Shown here piece by piece: positions 9,201-16,572 of a stretch of 58,091 nucleotides of DNA. The translations under genes were made by a program, and so were the position numbers. Position 1 is the first letter of the stretch. The number at the start of each line of letters is the position of its first letter. Under the pieces are notes generated by a model, which saw only the letters and a list, made by a program, of their open reading frames with translations, was not told the DNA's origin and did no database searches. Origin of the DNA: Micromonospora trifolii (GTDB taxonomy: Bacteria; Actinomycetota; Actinomycetes; Mycobacteriales; Micromonosporaceae); the NCBI RefSeq assembly GCF_022229005.1, contig NZ_JAKKFD010000062.1, positions 1-58,091 of the forward strand. Reading direction: 5' to 3'.

Positions 9201-10089
9201 ACGTCTCGAACGCGGCCAGCAGCGACGTCGGTGAGCCGGGCGGGTCGCCGAACGTCGCGAGGGTCTCCTCGTACGCGTAGAACGGCCGGTACGGGACCTC
9301 CACCGCGGCCCAGTAACGCCGCCGTTCCGCCTCGGTCATGCCGGCCGGCAACCCGGCGAACCGGCGCATGGCCAGCAGGCGACCCGCCTCGGCCCGCTCC
9401 TTCTCGGCCTGGTCGACCCGCATCGGCACCGGCAGGACCCTGATGTCGCGCCGCCGGTACCGGTCCCGCACCGAGTGCGCCACCCGGGCCGCGCCGTCGA
9501 TGCCCTGGTCGCTGAGCGTGAAGCAGTCGACCAGGGTGTCCGGTAGGTGCAGGGTGCAGATGTCGGCGACGTCGCTCAACCCCGTCCGGCTGTCGATCAG
9601 TGTGAAGTCGTACTGGCGCTTCATGTCCGCGCGCAGCGCCTCGAAGAACTGCGCCCCGCCCAGCCGGTTGTAGAAGTTGTCCCAGTCCAGCCCGCTCACC
9701 GAGACCGCGTAGTCGCTGTTCTGCCGGCCGGCGGAGAGGAAGTCGAGGCCGCCGCCGTCGGGGAAGTTCCAGCGCAGCGAGAACGCGTGCCGCCCGACCC
9801 GGGCGTACTGCTCCATCCAGCGGTCCGGTCGGTCGTCGACCCGGGTGGTCTCCCACTCGTAGTCGCGGATCATGTCGATCACGCCGCTGGTGCCCTGGAT
9901 CGCCTCGGCGTCGAGGAACGGGTGGAAGAAGCGGTGCAGACCGGGTGACTCCAGGTCCCAGTCGGCGACGAGCACCCGCCGGCCGCTGGCCGCCAGGATC
10001 CAGGCCACGTTGGCCAGCGCCATCGTCCGGCCCGTCCCACCCTTGAACGAGTAGAAGGTGACGACCTGGCCTTCGCGATCGTTGTTCAT
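6220..10089 (-). CDS. fxsT: FxSxx-COOH system ParA-like / NB-ARC / tetratricopeptide repeat protein
   Basis: A 1289-aa multidomain protein, the last gene of the FxSxx-COOH operon. Residues 1-290 form a ParA/MinD-type NTPase with deviant Walker A KGGTGRT (16-22). A region around 335-460 resembles a degenerate TIR-like fold. An NB-ARC/STAND ATPase follows, with Walker A GMGGVGKT (507-514), Walker B in WLVVLDNAE and a TSRN sensor. Residues from about 840 to 1260 are TPRs with a period near 42 residues and recurrent GPDHPxTL-like signatures. Its ATG overlaps the TGA of the preceding TIR-like gene, implying translational coupling. The architecture fits a signal-sensing switch that oligomerises on ligand binding. 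The actual role in FxSxx systems is not established, so function is inference. Confidence 0.88.
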   Translation of the reverse strand: MNNDREGQVVTFYSFKGGTGRTMALANVAWILAASGRRVLVADWDLESPGLHRFFHPFLDAEAIQGTSGVIDMIRDYEWETTRVDDRPDRWMEQYARVGRHAFSLRWNFPDGGGLDFLSAGRQNSDYAVSVSGLDWDNFYNRLGGAQFFEALRADMKRQYDFTLIDSRTGLSDVADICTLHLPDTLVDCFTLSDQGIDGAARVAHSVRDRYRRRDIRVLPVPMRVDQAEKERAEAGRLLAMRRFAGLPAGMTEAERRRYWAAVEVPYRPFYAYEETLATFGDPPGSPTSLLAAFETLTGILTDGAVTALPLMDESVRERGKARFRRRTEAIDDQIVLRYAPEDAIWAEWLERVLSSAGLRVVEPTSAVGSAGTPAPRTLTVVSPAYVATPSGGLPDRDTSTGSTALAVYVADLRPLAEFPSQSSTNLVNVSAATAVERVLRLVGRPVPSSADGPAGGATRYPGTEPLIFNAPNRNARFTGREDDLARLRAQLQSGGSAVVLPVALQGMGGVGKTQVALEYVHRFKAAYDVVWWIVADPPQFVDTALADLASRLGILVGPTLPDTVRSVLQVLGRGEPYERWLVVLDNAEELDQIEPFLPQGPGHVLLTSRNRAWGDRANPIQVDVFDRTESVAHLAQRVPTISAEEADRVAEALGDLPIAVAAAGAWLADTGTSVADYLRQIERHGPSALSVEATWDLSLNRLLEQAPAAYRLLQLCSVLAPEIALELIYSDEMAAALVPFDPSVSERLVRGALVQQINRLALLKLDVQGGRVQVHRLLQAVVRDRMTDDEIVAARHQVHLVLAASRPRGDVDDPTTWARLRMLWPHLEVSEALTCPDEPVCQLLIDRVRYLWQRGGLDQADTFSQEVDDTWSARLGDTHDEVEASALGRQLLHLRFNRANILRSLGRFNEARDLDEAVLAEQRRLLGPLHPHSLMTAGSLGGDLRALGRYAEALERDRSTYASWLQVFGEDHPRTLSAANNLAVSYRLVGDYRSARRWDDEVHQRRRLVLGPTHPYTLVSAVRLGSDLREAGEYERSATLLRTVYDTYCEVLGPDDGQSLAAQVNLAVSLRSSGRGSEAAPMFETAYRELDERFGADNPDTVACRSSRAANLLAVGDAARALTEMNAVRVAFEEQLRLGPEHPHALATVSNISAAERALGRRSDALASASRAVGELRKVLGPDHPHTLAAEVNQAVCLAEEGDWESARDRLRETAGRLAAVIGAEHPDTLRCLGDLALVARRAGDGPATEDVGAVADRLAEVIGLEHPTVQTLRERRFVVRVIDPHTI

Positions 10090-11357
10090 CGATTTTCTCC
10101 GTGGGGACGCGGTGGGGCCGGATCATCAGGCGGGGACGCGGGGTCGGTGGGAACGGTCGAGCCGGCGGCGGGCAGGCCGTCCCGCAGGCTCGGCACCGGC
10201 TCCGGCGGTGGTTCGAAGGGGACGACCGGGCCGTACTTGAGGAACTGCCGGCGCGCCTCGGTGACCAGCGCCGGCATCAGGTCGACGAACTCCGGCATGT
10301 TGCACGCCCGCTTCACCTGGGGCAGACCGGCGTCGTGCAGCAGCTGCGTCACAGCGGTGGCCCAGCGGGTGGCGTCCTGACTGTCGTCGTCGTCGGTGAC
10401 CACCAGCGGAACGACCCACTCCCGCAGGCCGTGCAGCATGCGGCCGAGGACCGCTGCCGCGTCCGGCGCCGCCGCGATCCACGGATCGACCAACAGCACG
10501 GCCGGCCGCCGATCGAGCATCGCGGACGCTTGCGCGAAGTCCTCGGTACGGGCCGAGAGCCCGAGCCGCTCGGCGGTGCTGACCGCGTACTCGGCGGCGG
10601 GCAGTTGCTGGCTGCGCCCGTACGGCCGCCAGAGCCGGCCGCTGGCGGCGTAGCCGGCGGGGTCGCGATCGGTCGGCAGCCGGTCCCGCGTCGGGGCCAG
10701 GACGGCGACGACGAAGTCCGGGTCGGTGGGCGCCGGACGGACCACCTCGTCCAGGCCGGGCGCCCGCGACGGGCCCATCGGTCGCCGCTCGGCGGTGTGC
10801 ACGATCCGGCTCGCCAGGCGGCTCAGCATCAGCTCGTACTGGGCCCGGTAGGAGGCCAGCATGCAGAACGCGCGCAGGCCGTCCGCCGCGTACTCCGGGA
10901 CGTCCCGGCCCAGGTCCAGGGCGCCGTCCAGCTCCGGGTGGGCCTCCCACGGGGGAAACGGGATCCACAGCACCGGGGTGAGATGGCCGGCGGTGACCCG
11001 GGCCGACCCGGCGGCGGCCAGTCGGGCCCGGAAGGACTCCTGCTCCCCCAGCGCCCAGGGGCGACTGAAGTAGCCGGGTGAGTAGAGCGGAACGAAGACC
11101 TCGGCGTCACCGAGCGCCTCGGCGAGGGCGGCTTTCCAGTCGGCGCCCAACGGGATGTGCTGGTCGAAGAAGCCGATCCGCATCCCGGCGACCGGTCGCG
11201 CCTGGCGCCGCACCTCGTCGGTCAGGTCGGCGAAGAACTGGCCGACCCAGACGTCGGCGTCGGCCCGCCCGCCCGGCGGCGGCGCCGAGTGGGCGTAACT
11301 CAGGAAGAAGTACGTCCCGCGCGCCCCCGGCCGGCGCCGGGCCGTCGGGGGGCTCAC
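10086..11357 (-). CDS. fxsC: TIR-like protein FxsC
   Basis: A 423-aa protein matching the FxsC family of FxSxx-COOH loci. The N-terminal half is TIR-like (YFFLSYAHS at the first strand, FFDQHIPLGADW, then VFVPLYSPGYFSRPWALGE), like a SEFIR/TIR domain. The second half (about 210-400) is a separate alpha/beta domain containing FVVAVLAPTRDRLP and VLLVDPW, followed by a Pro-rich tail. Start GTG 11357 overlaps the stop of the shorter TIR-like gene (GTGA) and its own stop overlaps the ATG of fxsT (ATGA), so three genes are coupled. Whether it hydrolyses NAD+ or acts as an adaptor cannot be read from the sequence. Confidence 0.87.
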   Translation of the reverse strand: MSPPTARRRPGARGTYFFLSYAHSAPPPGGRADADVWVGQFFADLTDEVRRQARPVAGMRIGFFDQHIPLGADWKAALAEALGDAEVFVPLYSPGYFSRPWALGEQESFRARLAAAGSARVTAGHLTPVLWIPFPPWEAHPELDGALDLGRDVPEYAADGLRAFCMLASYRAQYELMLSRLASRIVHTAERRPMGPSRAPGLDEVVRPAPTDPDFVVAVLAPTRDRLPTDRDPAGYAASGRLWRPYGRSQQLPAAEYAVSTAERLGLSARTEDFAQASAMLDRRPAVLLVDPWIAAAPDAAAVLGRMLHGLREWVVPLVVTDDDDSQDATRWATAVTQLLHDAGLPQVKRACNMPEFVDLMPALVTEARRQFLKYGPVVPFEPPPEPVPSLRDGLPAAGSTVPTDPASPPDDPAPPRPHGENR

Positions 11358-12013
11358 TCCGGCTCCTCGGCGAACCGGTTGCACAGCTCGTCCACGCTCG
11401 CCGGCACCCAGGGTTCGACAAGATACGACCGGTGGATGGCCACGATCCGTTGCGCGAGGCGCCAGACCACCGCCCGGTACGCGTTCTCCCACTGCATGGT
11501 CAGCAAGCCGTAGACCCCGTCCCGCTGGTAGTGCACCGCGATGTCGGGATCCGGCATCGCGGTCGGGGTGAAGCGCTGGATGTCGCGGAGCACCCGAGGC
11601 AGCGCGGTGCCGTTCGTCGGCGACCAGGTGACCGGCACGATCGCCGTCTCGTGGACCGAGGCGGAGCTGTGTCGCGGGGTGATCCGTCGGCGGGAGAACG
11701 CGTCCCACTCCCGGCCGCACCAGTCGCTGCCGAGCAGCGCGCTGGAGACCAGCGGGACGAAGACCTGGCAGGTGCCGGCGGCCTGGAGAAGCTCCGGGCT
11801 CCAGCGTTCGCCGCCGGCGATGGAGCTGTCCAGGAAGCCGGCGTCCACCCCGGTCACCGGGCCGACCAGCTCGCTGACGTGCACGGAGAGGTCCTCGAAG
11901 AAACGGGAGACGTACTCGGCGGGTTTGCCGGTGGCCCGGCCGACCGGCGCCCGCGAATAGCTGATGAAGAAGAGTGGGGCGCGTGCTTGAGAGGGTGCGT
12001 CCACTGTGCTCAC
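11354..12013 (-). CDS. Short TIR-like protein (FxsC-type paralogue)
   Basis: A 219-aa TIR-like protein. FFISYSRAP marks the first strand, followed by AGFLDSSIAGGERW, VFVPLVSSALLGSDWCGREWDAF and VPVTWSPTNGTALPRVL. It parallels the N-terminal half of the downstream FxsC but lacks its second domain. GTG 12013 is chosen for the GGAGGGG upstream. ATG 12049 is in frame but has no ribosome-binding site. It lies 52 nt after the acetyltransferase gene and overlaps fxsC by 4 nt. The tandem pair suggests duplication with specialisation or a hetero-oligomer. Confidence 0.82.
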   Translation of the reverse strand: MSTVDAPSQARAPLFFISYSRAPVGRATGKPAEYVSRFFEDLSVHVSELVGPVTGVDAGFLDSSIAGGERWSPELLQAAGTCQVFVPLVSSALLGSDWCGREWDAFSRRRITPRHSSASVHETAIVPVTWSPTNGTALPRVLRDIQRFTPTAMPDPDIAVHYQRDGVYGLLTMQWENAYRAVVWRLAQRIVAIHRSYLVEPWVPASVDELCNRFAEEPE

Positions 12014-12065
12014 TGCAGCCCCTCCGCCCTCCCCACGCGGCCGGACCATCAGCGTAGTCCCGGCG

Positions 12066-12890
12066 TCAACGTCGCGCCGCCAACCGGTTCGTGGCGAACC
12101 ACCCAGTCGCGAAGTCGACAGCGGCCCGCGCCGGCAGCAGTCGGGCGTTGGCTCGCCCCACCCGGCCGTGCCGCACCAACGGCGTCTCGTCGAGTGCGGC
12201 ACCCACCGTCGGGAAGTCCCTGTCGTCCAGGTCCAGAGCCCGGAAGTCGAGGCGCACCCGCCGCCCGTCGACGAGCCGGAAGCACTGGTAGTCGCGCTCG
12301 GGTGGCGGCACCGGCAGCCGGTACTCGGCCAGGTGCAGGCCGGTGCACGCCTCGTAGCCGAGGCCGAGCAGCAGGATCTGCCCGTCCGCCGCGTAGAGGC
12401 CGCCGACCGGTGAGCGTTCCCCCAGGTGGCAGGTGAGGTCGTGGCCGTCGGTGAGTTGCCGGGCCCTCGGACCGAGCGCGGCGAACGACGTCTGCGGATG
12501 GTCACTGCGCACAGCACCGGGGGTGCACCGGACGTACTCGGCGAGCGCACCCATCCGCTGCGCGGGGGTGGTCCGGCGGTCCCAGCCCGGCAGCGCCGCC
12601 TCGTACCGTTCGCGCTGCGCCCGGTCCATGCCGGCGGTGGCTGCCAGGTGGGCCCGGGAGGTGGTCGAGTTGCCGTCGGTGTGGGTGGGCACCAGCAGCG
12701 TGCCGGCCGGGCCGAGGACGTCGCGCAGCGCGCCGGCGAGGGTCGCCGGGCCGTGTTCCAGTGGGCCCACCCGACGCAGGCCGCAGTGCACCAGCAGGCA
12801 CACCCCCGGGCGTACGCCCAACGCCCGCAGGTCGTCGGCGAGGCGGGGACGGCCCAGTCTGGGCGGAGGGTGCTCATCTGGACCCGACAC
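12066..12890 (-). CDS. AAC(3)-family N-acetyltransferase embedded in the FxSxx operon
   Basis: A 274-aa member of the aminoglycoside 3-N-acetyltransferase (antibiotic_NAT) family, which transfers acetyl from acetyl-CoA to an amino group. Family features are LLVHCGLRRVG near the N-terminus, GTLLVPTHT, the SDHPQTSFAALGP motif, and LLLGLGYEACTGLHLAE with the His-Glu pair. GTG 12890 is preceded by GGAGGAG and overlaps the last codons of fxsB, so the two are probably co-translated. Members outside resistance cassettes often act on other substrates. Inside this operon it may acetylate the modified peptide or a self-toxic product. That role is inference, and aminoglycoside activity is not implied. 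Confidence 0.88.
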   Translation of the reverse strand: MSGPDEHPPPRLGRPRLADDLRALGVRPGVCLLVHCGLRRVGPLEHGPATLAGALRDVLGPAGTLLVPTHTDGNSTTSRAHLAATAGMDRAQRERYEAALPGWDRRTTPAQRMGALAEYVRCTPGAVRSDHPQTSFAALGPRARQLTDGHDLTCHLGERSPVGGLYAADGQILLLGLGYEACTGLHLAEYRLPVPPPERDYQCFRLVDGRRVRLDFRALDLDDRDFPTVGAALDETPLVRHGRVGRANARLLPARAAVDFATGWFATNRLAARR

Positions 12891-15213
12891 GGGTCTCCTC
12901 CAGGGCGTGGCGCAGCTGGCCGACGAACCGCTCACCCGCCGCGGTGAGCGACCGGCTGGCCAGCAGCGCGTCGACGCCGTCCCGGGTCCACGCCAGGAAG
13001 TGGGCCGCGTGCGCCGACGCGTCCGGATCGTCGGTGGCCGCCCGGGACTGCCAGACCTGGGTGACGGCGAGGTGCGCGTACACCCCCTGGAGGACGCCCT
13101 CCGGTGGCCGCGGGTCGGGCCGCCAGGGCACCCGGATCCGAAGGCCCTGCCCGGGTTCGACCAGGTCGTACAGGTCGAGCACCGCACCCAGCTTCGCGTG
13201 CTGCCACTCGTGCACGAGCAGCACCGCCATCGTCTCCGGGTCGGGATGGGGGGTGACGGCGACCGCGCCGTACGCGTGCCGGGCGGTAGCGCTCCGCAGG
13301 GGTCGTGCCGGGTCGGGCGCCAACGGAACGACGGCACGCAGGCCGCCGTCGAGCGCCGCCGCGTGCGCCGGCACGTCCCGGTGCACGATTCGCCAGGCCG
13401 CCGCCAGGGTACGACCCAACGCCCGCGCCGCCGGAACGTCCAGGCGTGACTCGACCGGCTGGCCGTAGCAGTCGCGGTAGGGGTCGCCGTCCTCGATAAG
13501 CAACCGGCCACCGGGCATCGACACGTCGCGGGTCGGAAACCAGCCGGTCGACGGCGGAGCCAGCGGATCGAGGAGCACCGTCTGCGCGACCGACCCGCCC
13601 CGGACCTGGAACTCGCCGGGCCGGACGGTCACCTCGGCGCTTCCCCCCAGGCCGGGCAGCACCAGGCTGCCGAGCGTGGGCAACGTGATCGTGTCGGCCC
13701 GCACCGGGACGTGCAACGCGGCCGGGACGCCGGCCCGCAGCGCCGTGGCGATGGCGAGGGCCGGCAGTGGGTCGACTGCCGCGCCGAGGCCGGGCGGCGC
13801 CGACGAGTCGAGGCGATGCACCAGCCCGGGCCGGACGAAGGGGTGCGCCAGGATCGCCCGGACCGCCTCCGGCGCCGACCGGTCGAGGTCGACGAGCAAG
13901 TCCCAGGCGGCAGTGGTGCCGGACCCGTCCCGGCAGGCCGCCAGCAGCGCGCGGGTGATGGAGAGCTGGGTGTCGGCGAGCAGCGCGAGCGTCGAGGCCG
14001 ACCCGTGCCCGGTCGCCAGGTCGTCCAGCAACTCGTCGACCGGCGAGGTGGCGGCCCTTTCGCCCGACGCGGGTCGGGTGGGCGGCGGGTAGGCGTCCAC
14101 TGTGTCGATCAGGCGGAGCAGGTCGGCGCAGTACGCCGAGGGGTTGTCGAAGCCGGAGCCGGTGCGCCAGCGGTGGGCGTACAGGCCGCCGCCGCACCGG
14201 TCGACCACAGGGCAGGCCCGGCAGGTCGCGCAGAGCCCGTCCACGCCCTCCTGCCGGACGGCGACCCCGGGGTGCCGCGCGACCTCGTCCACCGAGTGGT
14301 CGAACACGTCGAACCCGGTGCCGGCCGCGCCGTGGAACGCGGTCTTCAGCGAGTCGACCTGTTCCCACGTGCCGTCCGCCTCGATGACGAGCACGTCGGC
14401 CGGCGCGAGGCCGAACGCCTCGGTGCCGCCGCCACCGGGGCGCAGCGCCTCGAACATCCGGATCGACATCGGGCGCCCGTCGTCCACCCACCGCCGGTGC
14501 AGCCGCCCCAGCCAGTCCGCGTACGGGGTGGGCTCGGGGCCTGGTCGCTCCGGGGGGTTGTCCCAGGTGGCGTGGGGCAGCAACAGGTCGACCCGGGGCG
14601 GGCTCTCGGCCAACAGCGCCTCGTACACCCGGTCGGGATCGTTGCGGACGTCGATCGTGCAGAGGATGCCGGCGTAGCTGGCGCGGTGTTCCGGCCGTCG
14701 GAGCAGGGCCAGCGCCCGCCGGACGAGGTCGTGGCTGCTGCCGCCGTGTGCGAAGACCCGGTGGCGGTCGTTTGCGGCACGGTCGCCGTCGAAGGAGACC
14801 CCGACCCGCACGTCGTACTCGACGAACAGCCGGCACAGCTCCTCGTCGAGCAGCACGCCGTTGGTCTGCATGCGCAGGTCGAGCCGCGCCCAGGGGGTGA
14901 TGGCCGTGCGCAGCTCGGCCAGCACCTCCCGTAACCCGGCGGCCCCCAGCAGCAGCGGCTCACCCCCGTGCAGCACCACGTGCACGACCGGCAACTCGTG
15001 CTCGCGGGCGTGCTCGGCGATGCGCCGTGCGGCGGCCTGGACGGTGGCCGGCGGCATCCGCGCCGGACGGCCGCGCCAGGTCTGGTCGGCGTGCTGGTAG
15101 ATGTAGCAGTGGTCGCAGCTGAGGTCGCACCGGCTGTGCACCTTCAGCACGAACTGGCTGATCCGCCGGCAGGATCCGCCCGCTCCGGGCGGACCGCACC
15201 GGCAGACCATCAC
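12874..15213 (-). CDS. fxsB: Radical SAM/SPASM protein FxsB with C-terminal HExxH domain
   Basis: A 779-aa fusion. Residues 20-380 are a radical SAM/SPASM peptide-modifying enzyme. The SAM-cluster cysteines are C29, C33 and C36 (CDLSCDHCY), GGEP follows, and the SPASM region has CATCRACPVVDRCGGG plus a later YC for the auxiliary cluster. Residues 400-779 are a separate region with an intact HEWQH metal-binding motif (668-672). It resembles the HExxH domains associated with peptide beta-hydroxylation in RiPP clusters. By analogy with other radical SAM RiPP enzymes, the first half may crosslink residues of the FxSxx precursor. The gene begins immediately after the precursor stop (TGAGTG), with no strong ribosome-binding site, which implies coupling. 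An in-frame ATG lies at 15210. Confidence 0.9.
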   Translation of the reverse strand: MMVCRCGPPGAGGSCRRISQFVLKVHSRCDLSCDHCYIYQHADQTWRGRPARMPPATVQAAARRIAEHAREHELPVVHVVLHGGEPLLLGAAGLREVLAELRTAITPWARLDLRMQTNGVLLDEELCRLFVEYDVRVGVSFDGDRAANDRHRVFAHGGSSHDLVRRALALLRRPEHRASYAGILCTIDVRNDPDRVYEALLAESPPRVDLLLPHATWDNPPERPGPEPTPYADWLGRLHRRWVDDGRPMSIRMFEALRPGGGGTEAFGLAPADVLVIEADGTWEQVDSLKTAFHGAAGTGFDVFDHSVDEVARHPGVAVRQEGVDGLCATCRACPVVDRCGGGLYAHRWRTGSGFDNPSAYCADLLRLIDTVDAYPPPTRPASGERAATSPVDELLDDLATGHGSASTLALLADTQLSITRALLAACRDGSGTTAAWDLLVDLDRSAPEAVRAILAHPFVRPGLVHRLDSSAPPGLGAAVDPLPALAIATALRAGVPAALHVPVRADTITLPTLGSLVLPGLGGSAEVTVRPGEFQVRGGSVAQTVLLDPLAPPSTGWFPTRDVSMPGGRLLIEDGDPYRDCYGQPVESRLDVPAARALGRTLAAAWRIVHRDVPAHAAALDGGLRAVVPLAPDPARPLRSATARHAYGAVAVTPHPDPETMAVLLVHEWQHAKLGAVLDLYDLVEPGQGLRIRVPWRPDPRPPEGVLQGVYAHLAVTQVWQSRAATDDPDASAHAAHFLAWTRDGVDALLASRSLTAAGERFVGQLRHALEETRVGSR

Positions 15214-15402
15214 TCAGATGGACGAGTTGAAGGCGGCGACGGCCACGATGCCGGACGGCACGGAGGCGTTGGTGACGACCCGGCTGCGCACCGCCTCGAT
15301 CAGATCGGCGTGCTCGACGGCGATCCGTTCCAGCGGAACGTGCAGGCTACGGGTGAGATCGTCTAGGTCGGGACGGGATGAGCGGGCGGGGGCATGGTCC
15401 AC
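15214..15402 (-). CDS. FxSxx-COOH precursor peptide
   Basis: A 62-aa peptide ending in FNSSI at the free C-terminus, an exact match to the F-x-S-x-x-COOH signature. The leader region (about 1-40) is acidic and helical. The last twenty residues (NASVPSGIVAVAAFNSSI and neighbours) are small, hydrophobic and hydroxylated, as in a core peptide. GTG 15402 has CGGAG seven bases upstream. FxsB starts right after its stop. The Phe and Ser residues of the tail are candidate modification sites; the chemistry is not shown by the sequence. I leave the symbol blank because fxsA is also used for an unrelated membrane protein. Confidence 0.9.
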   Translation of the reverse strand: MDHAPARSSRPDLDDLTRSLHVPLERIAVEHADLIEAVRSRVVTNASVPSGIVAVAAFNSSI

Positions 15403-15475
15403 AATGAGTCTCCGGGGGCCCGGGCGCTGGGAGCGCGAGCGGCGGCTGTGGCGCGAACGGCTCTGGTCCGTGACC

Positions 15476-15504
15476 AGGATAGACAAATATCGACCCAGTG
15501 TCAC
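15476..15504 (-). promoter_or_regulatory. Sigma70-like promoter of the FxSxx operon
   Basis: On the minus strand GTGACA (15504-15499) is followed by a 17-nt spacer and TATCCT (15481-15476). The -35 differs from TTGACA at one base and the -10 from TATAAT at two. Transcription would begin near 15469, giving a leader of about 65 nt before the precursor gene. Confidence 0.6.
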
Positions 15505-15564
15505 CGTCGGTACCACCGCCGGCACGGCGAGTGGACCACAGCGGTGGACGGAGGAGGAGCTGAC

Positions 15565-15813
15565 ATGTGCCGGAGCATCAAGACGCTGCGGGAGCCGTTC
15601 ACCCCGCAGGTGACCGACGCGGACGTCGAGGCGGCGGCGTTGCAGTACGTCCGGAAGATTTCTGGCTTCCGGACGCCCGCCGCGCACAACGCCGCCGCTT
15701 TCGACGCCGCGGTGGCTGCCGTGGCCGAGGCGACGCGCACCCTGCTCGACCAACTGGTGGTGCGCGGTGCCGGATCGGGCACCACGGACCGGTCGGCCAC
15801 CGCCGCCAACTGA
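15565..15813 (+). CDS. DUF2277 family small protein
   Basis: An 82-aa protein matching DUF2277, a family of short actinobacterial and proteobacterial proteins of unknown function. Recognisable features are the MCRSIKTL start, the ALQYVRKISGF block, and a helical AFDAAVAAVAEATRTLLDQL segment. ATG 15565 has GAGGAGGAGC upstream. It is divergent from the FxSxx operon across a 162-nt promoter gap and converges on the next gene. No function should be assigned. Confidence 0.85.
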   Translation: MCRSIKTLREPFTPQVTDADVEAAALQYVRKISGFRTPAAHNAAAFDAAVAAVAEATRTLLDQLVVRGAGSGTTDRSATAAN

Positions 15814-15862
15814 GCGCCGCCCACCGGCACGGCACCCCGGCCGGGCCTGACCCTGGGGAGGG

Positions 15863-16342
15863 TCAGGCCGCGGCGAGCGCCGGGGCGACAGTGTCGGGCG
15901 CCCAGCGCGAGCGGTGACACTGCGACCAGCCCCGGCAACCCGGGTCGCCCAGCGAGCAGAGCCGAAGCCTGCTGAGCACCTCGCCGTCCTCGGTGTCCCG
16001 CACGTCGAAGTGCACCGGACGGACCGTGCCGTCCGGGGCGACGAGCAGGTGCCGGCCCGCGTCGAGCGTGTCGTCGCGCAACAGGCAGTTGCGGCCCAGC
16101 AATCGGGCCAGTGCCGCGATGCTCGCGTGCTCGGAGAGCTGCTCCGGCACCCCGTAGCAGTCCACCACTGTCGAGAACTCGCCCGGCGCCTGCCAGACGT
16201 CACACACCACCGCGTACGCCGGCAGCCGCGCCGGGTCGGCCACCGCCAACGGCATCACAACCCGACCAAGCGCCTCGGCCAGCGCCGGGTAGACCTCCAC
16301 GGGTTGAGCCCCGTCGATTCTCCAGTTCCACAGCTCGGTCAT
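15863..16342 (-). CDS. Hypothetical protein with a cysteine-rich C-terminus
   Basis: A 159-aa protein I do not recognise. ATG 16342 has a strong GAGGAGGCGGA ribosome-binding site directly upstream. The body is alpha/beta-like. Near the C-terminus CSLGDPGCRGWSQC has three cysteines spaced C-x6-C-x5-C, which could bind metal, followed by an Ala-rich tail. There is no signal peptide or membrane segment. It lies beside the FxSxx locus on the same strand, but the oppositely oriented DUF2277 gene and a separate promoter intervene, so membership of that system is unproven. Confidence 0.7.
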   Translation of the reverse strand: MTELWNWRIDGAQPVEVYPALAEALGRVVMPLAVADPARLPAYAVVCDVWQAPGEFSTVVDCYGVPEQLSEHASIAALARLLGRNCLLRDDTLDAGRHLLVAPDGTVRPVHFDVRDTEDGEVLSRLRLCSLGDPGCRGWSQCHRSRWAPDTVAPALAAA

Positions 16343-16514
16343 TCCGCCTCCTCGCTGCGTTCGTCCCCACCGGCCTCCGAATCGGGCCTTACACACGATG
16401 GTGGGGGGCATTTGACCCCAGCCGGGGGCAAGTTACCGGTCTGTGACCATTCCGGGCAAAATTTCCCTGAGCGGCATTGCTCGGAGTAGCGGGAAGGTGA
16501 CAGTTTATCGGGTA

Positions 16515-16533
16515 TGGTGCGCCATTCGCACCA
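16515..16533. terminator. Weak hairpin downstream of selD
   Basis: TGGTGCG (16515-16521) pairs perfectly with CGCACCA (16527-16533) around a 5-nt loop, about 40 nt past the selD stop. It could terminate selD. The rest of 16343-16572 shows nothing further that I can identify. Confidence 0.35.
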
Positions 16534-16572
16534 CCGCCACCGCGTGTCCCGCCGCGGGTCGACCGGCCTTTG

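Noticed and set aside
6229..9234. A 1001-codon open frame on the plus strand
   Set aside because: Shadow of fxsT on the opposite strand; no domains, and composition expected from GC-rich antisense.
12066..12890. Aminoglycoside resistance gene
   Set aside because: Family match only; its overlap with fxsB and place in the operon argue for a different substrate.
16443..16572. Possible tRNA-Sec gene next to selD
   Set aside because: Only a 7-bp hairpin is present; no acceptor stem, D or T arm could be folded.
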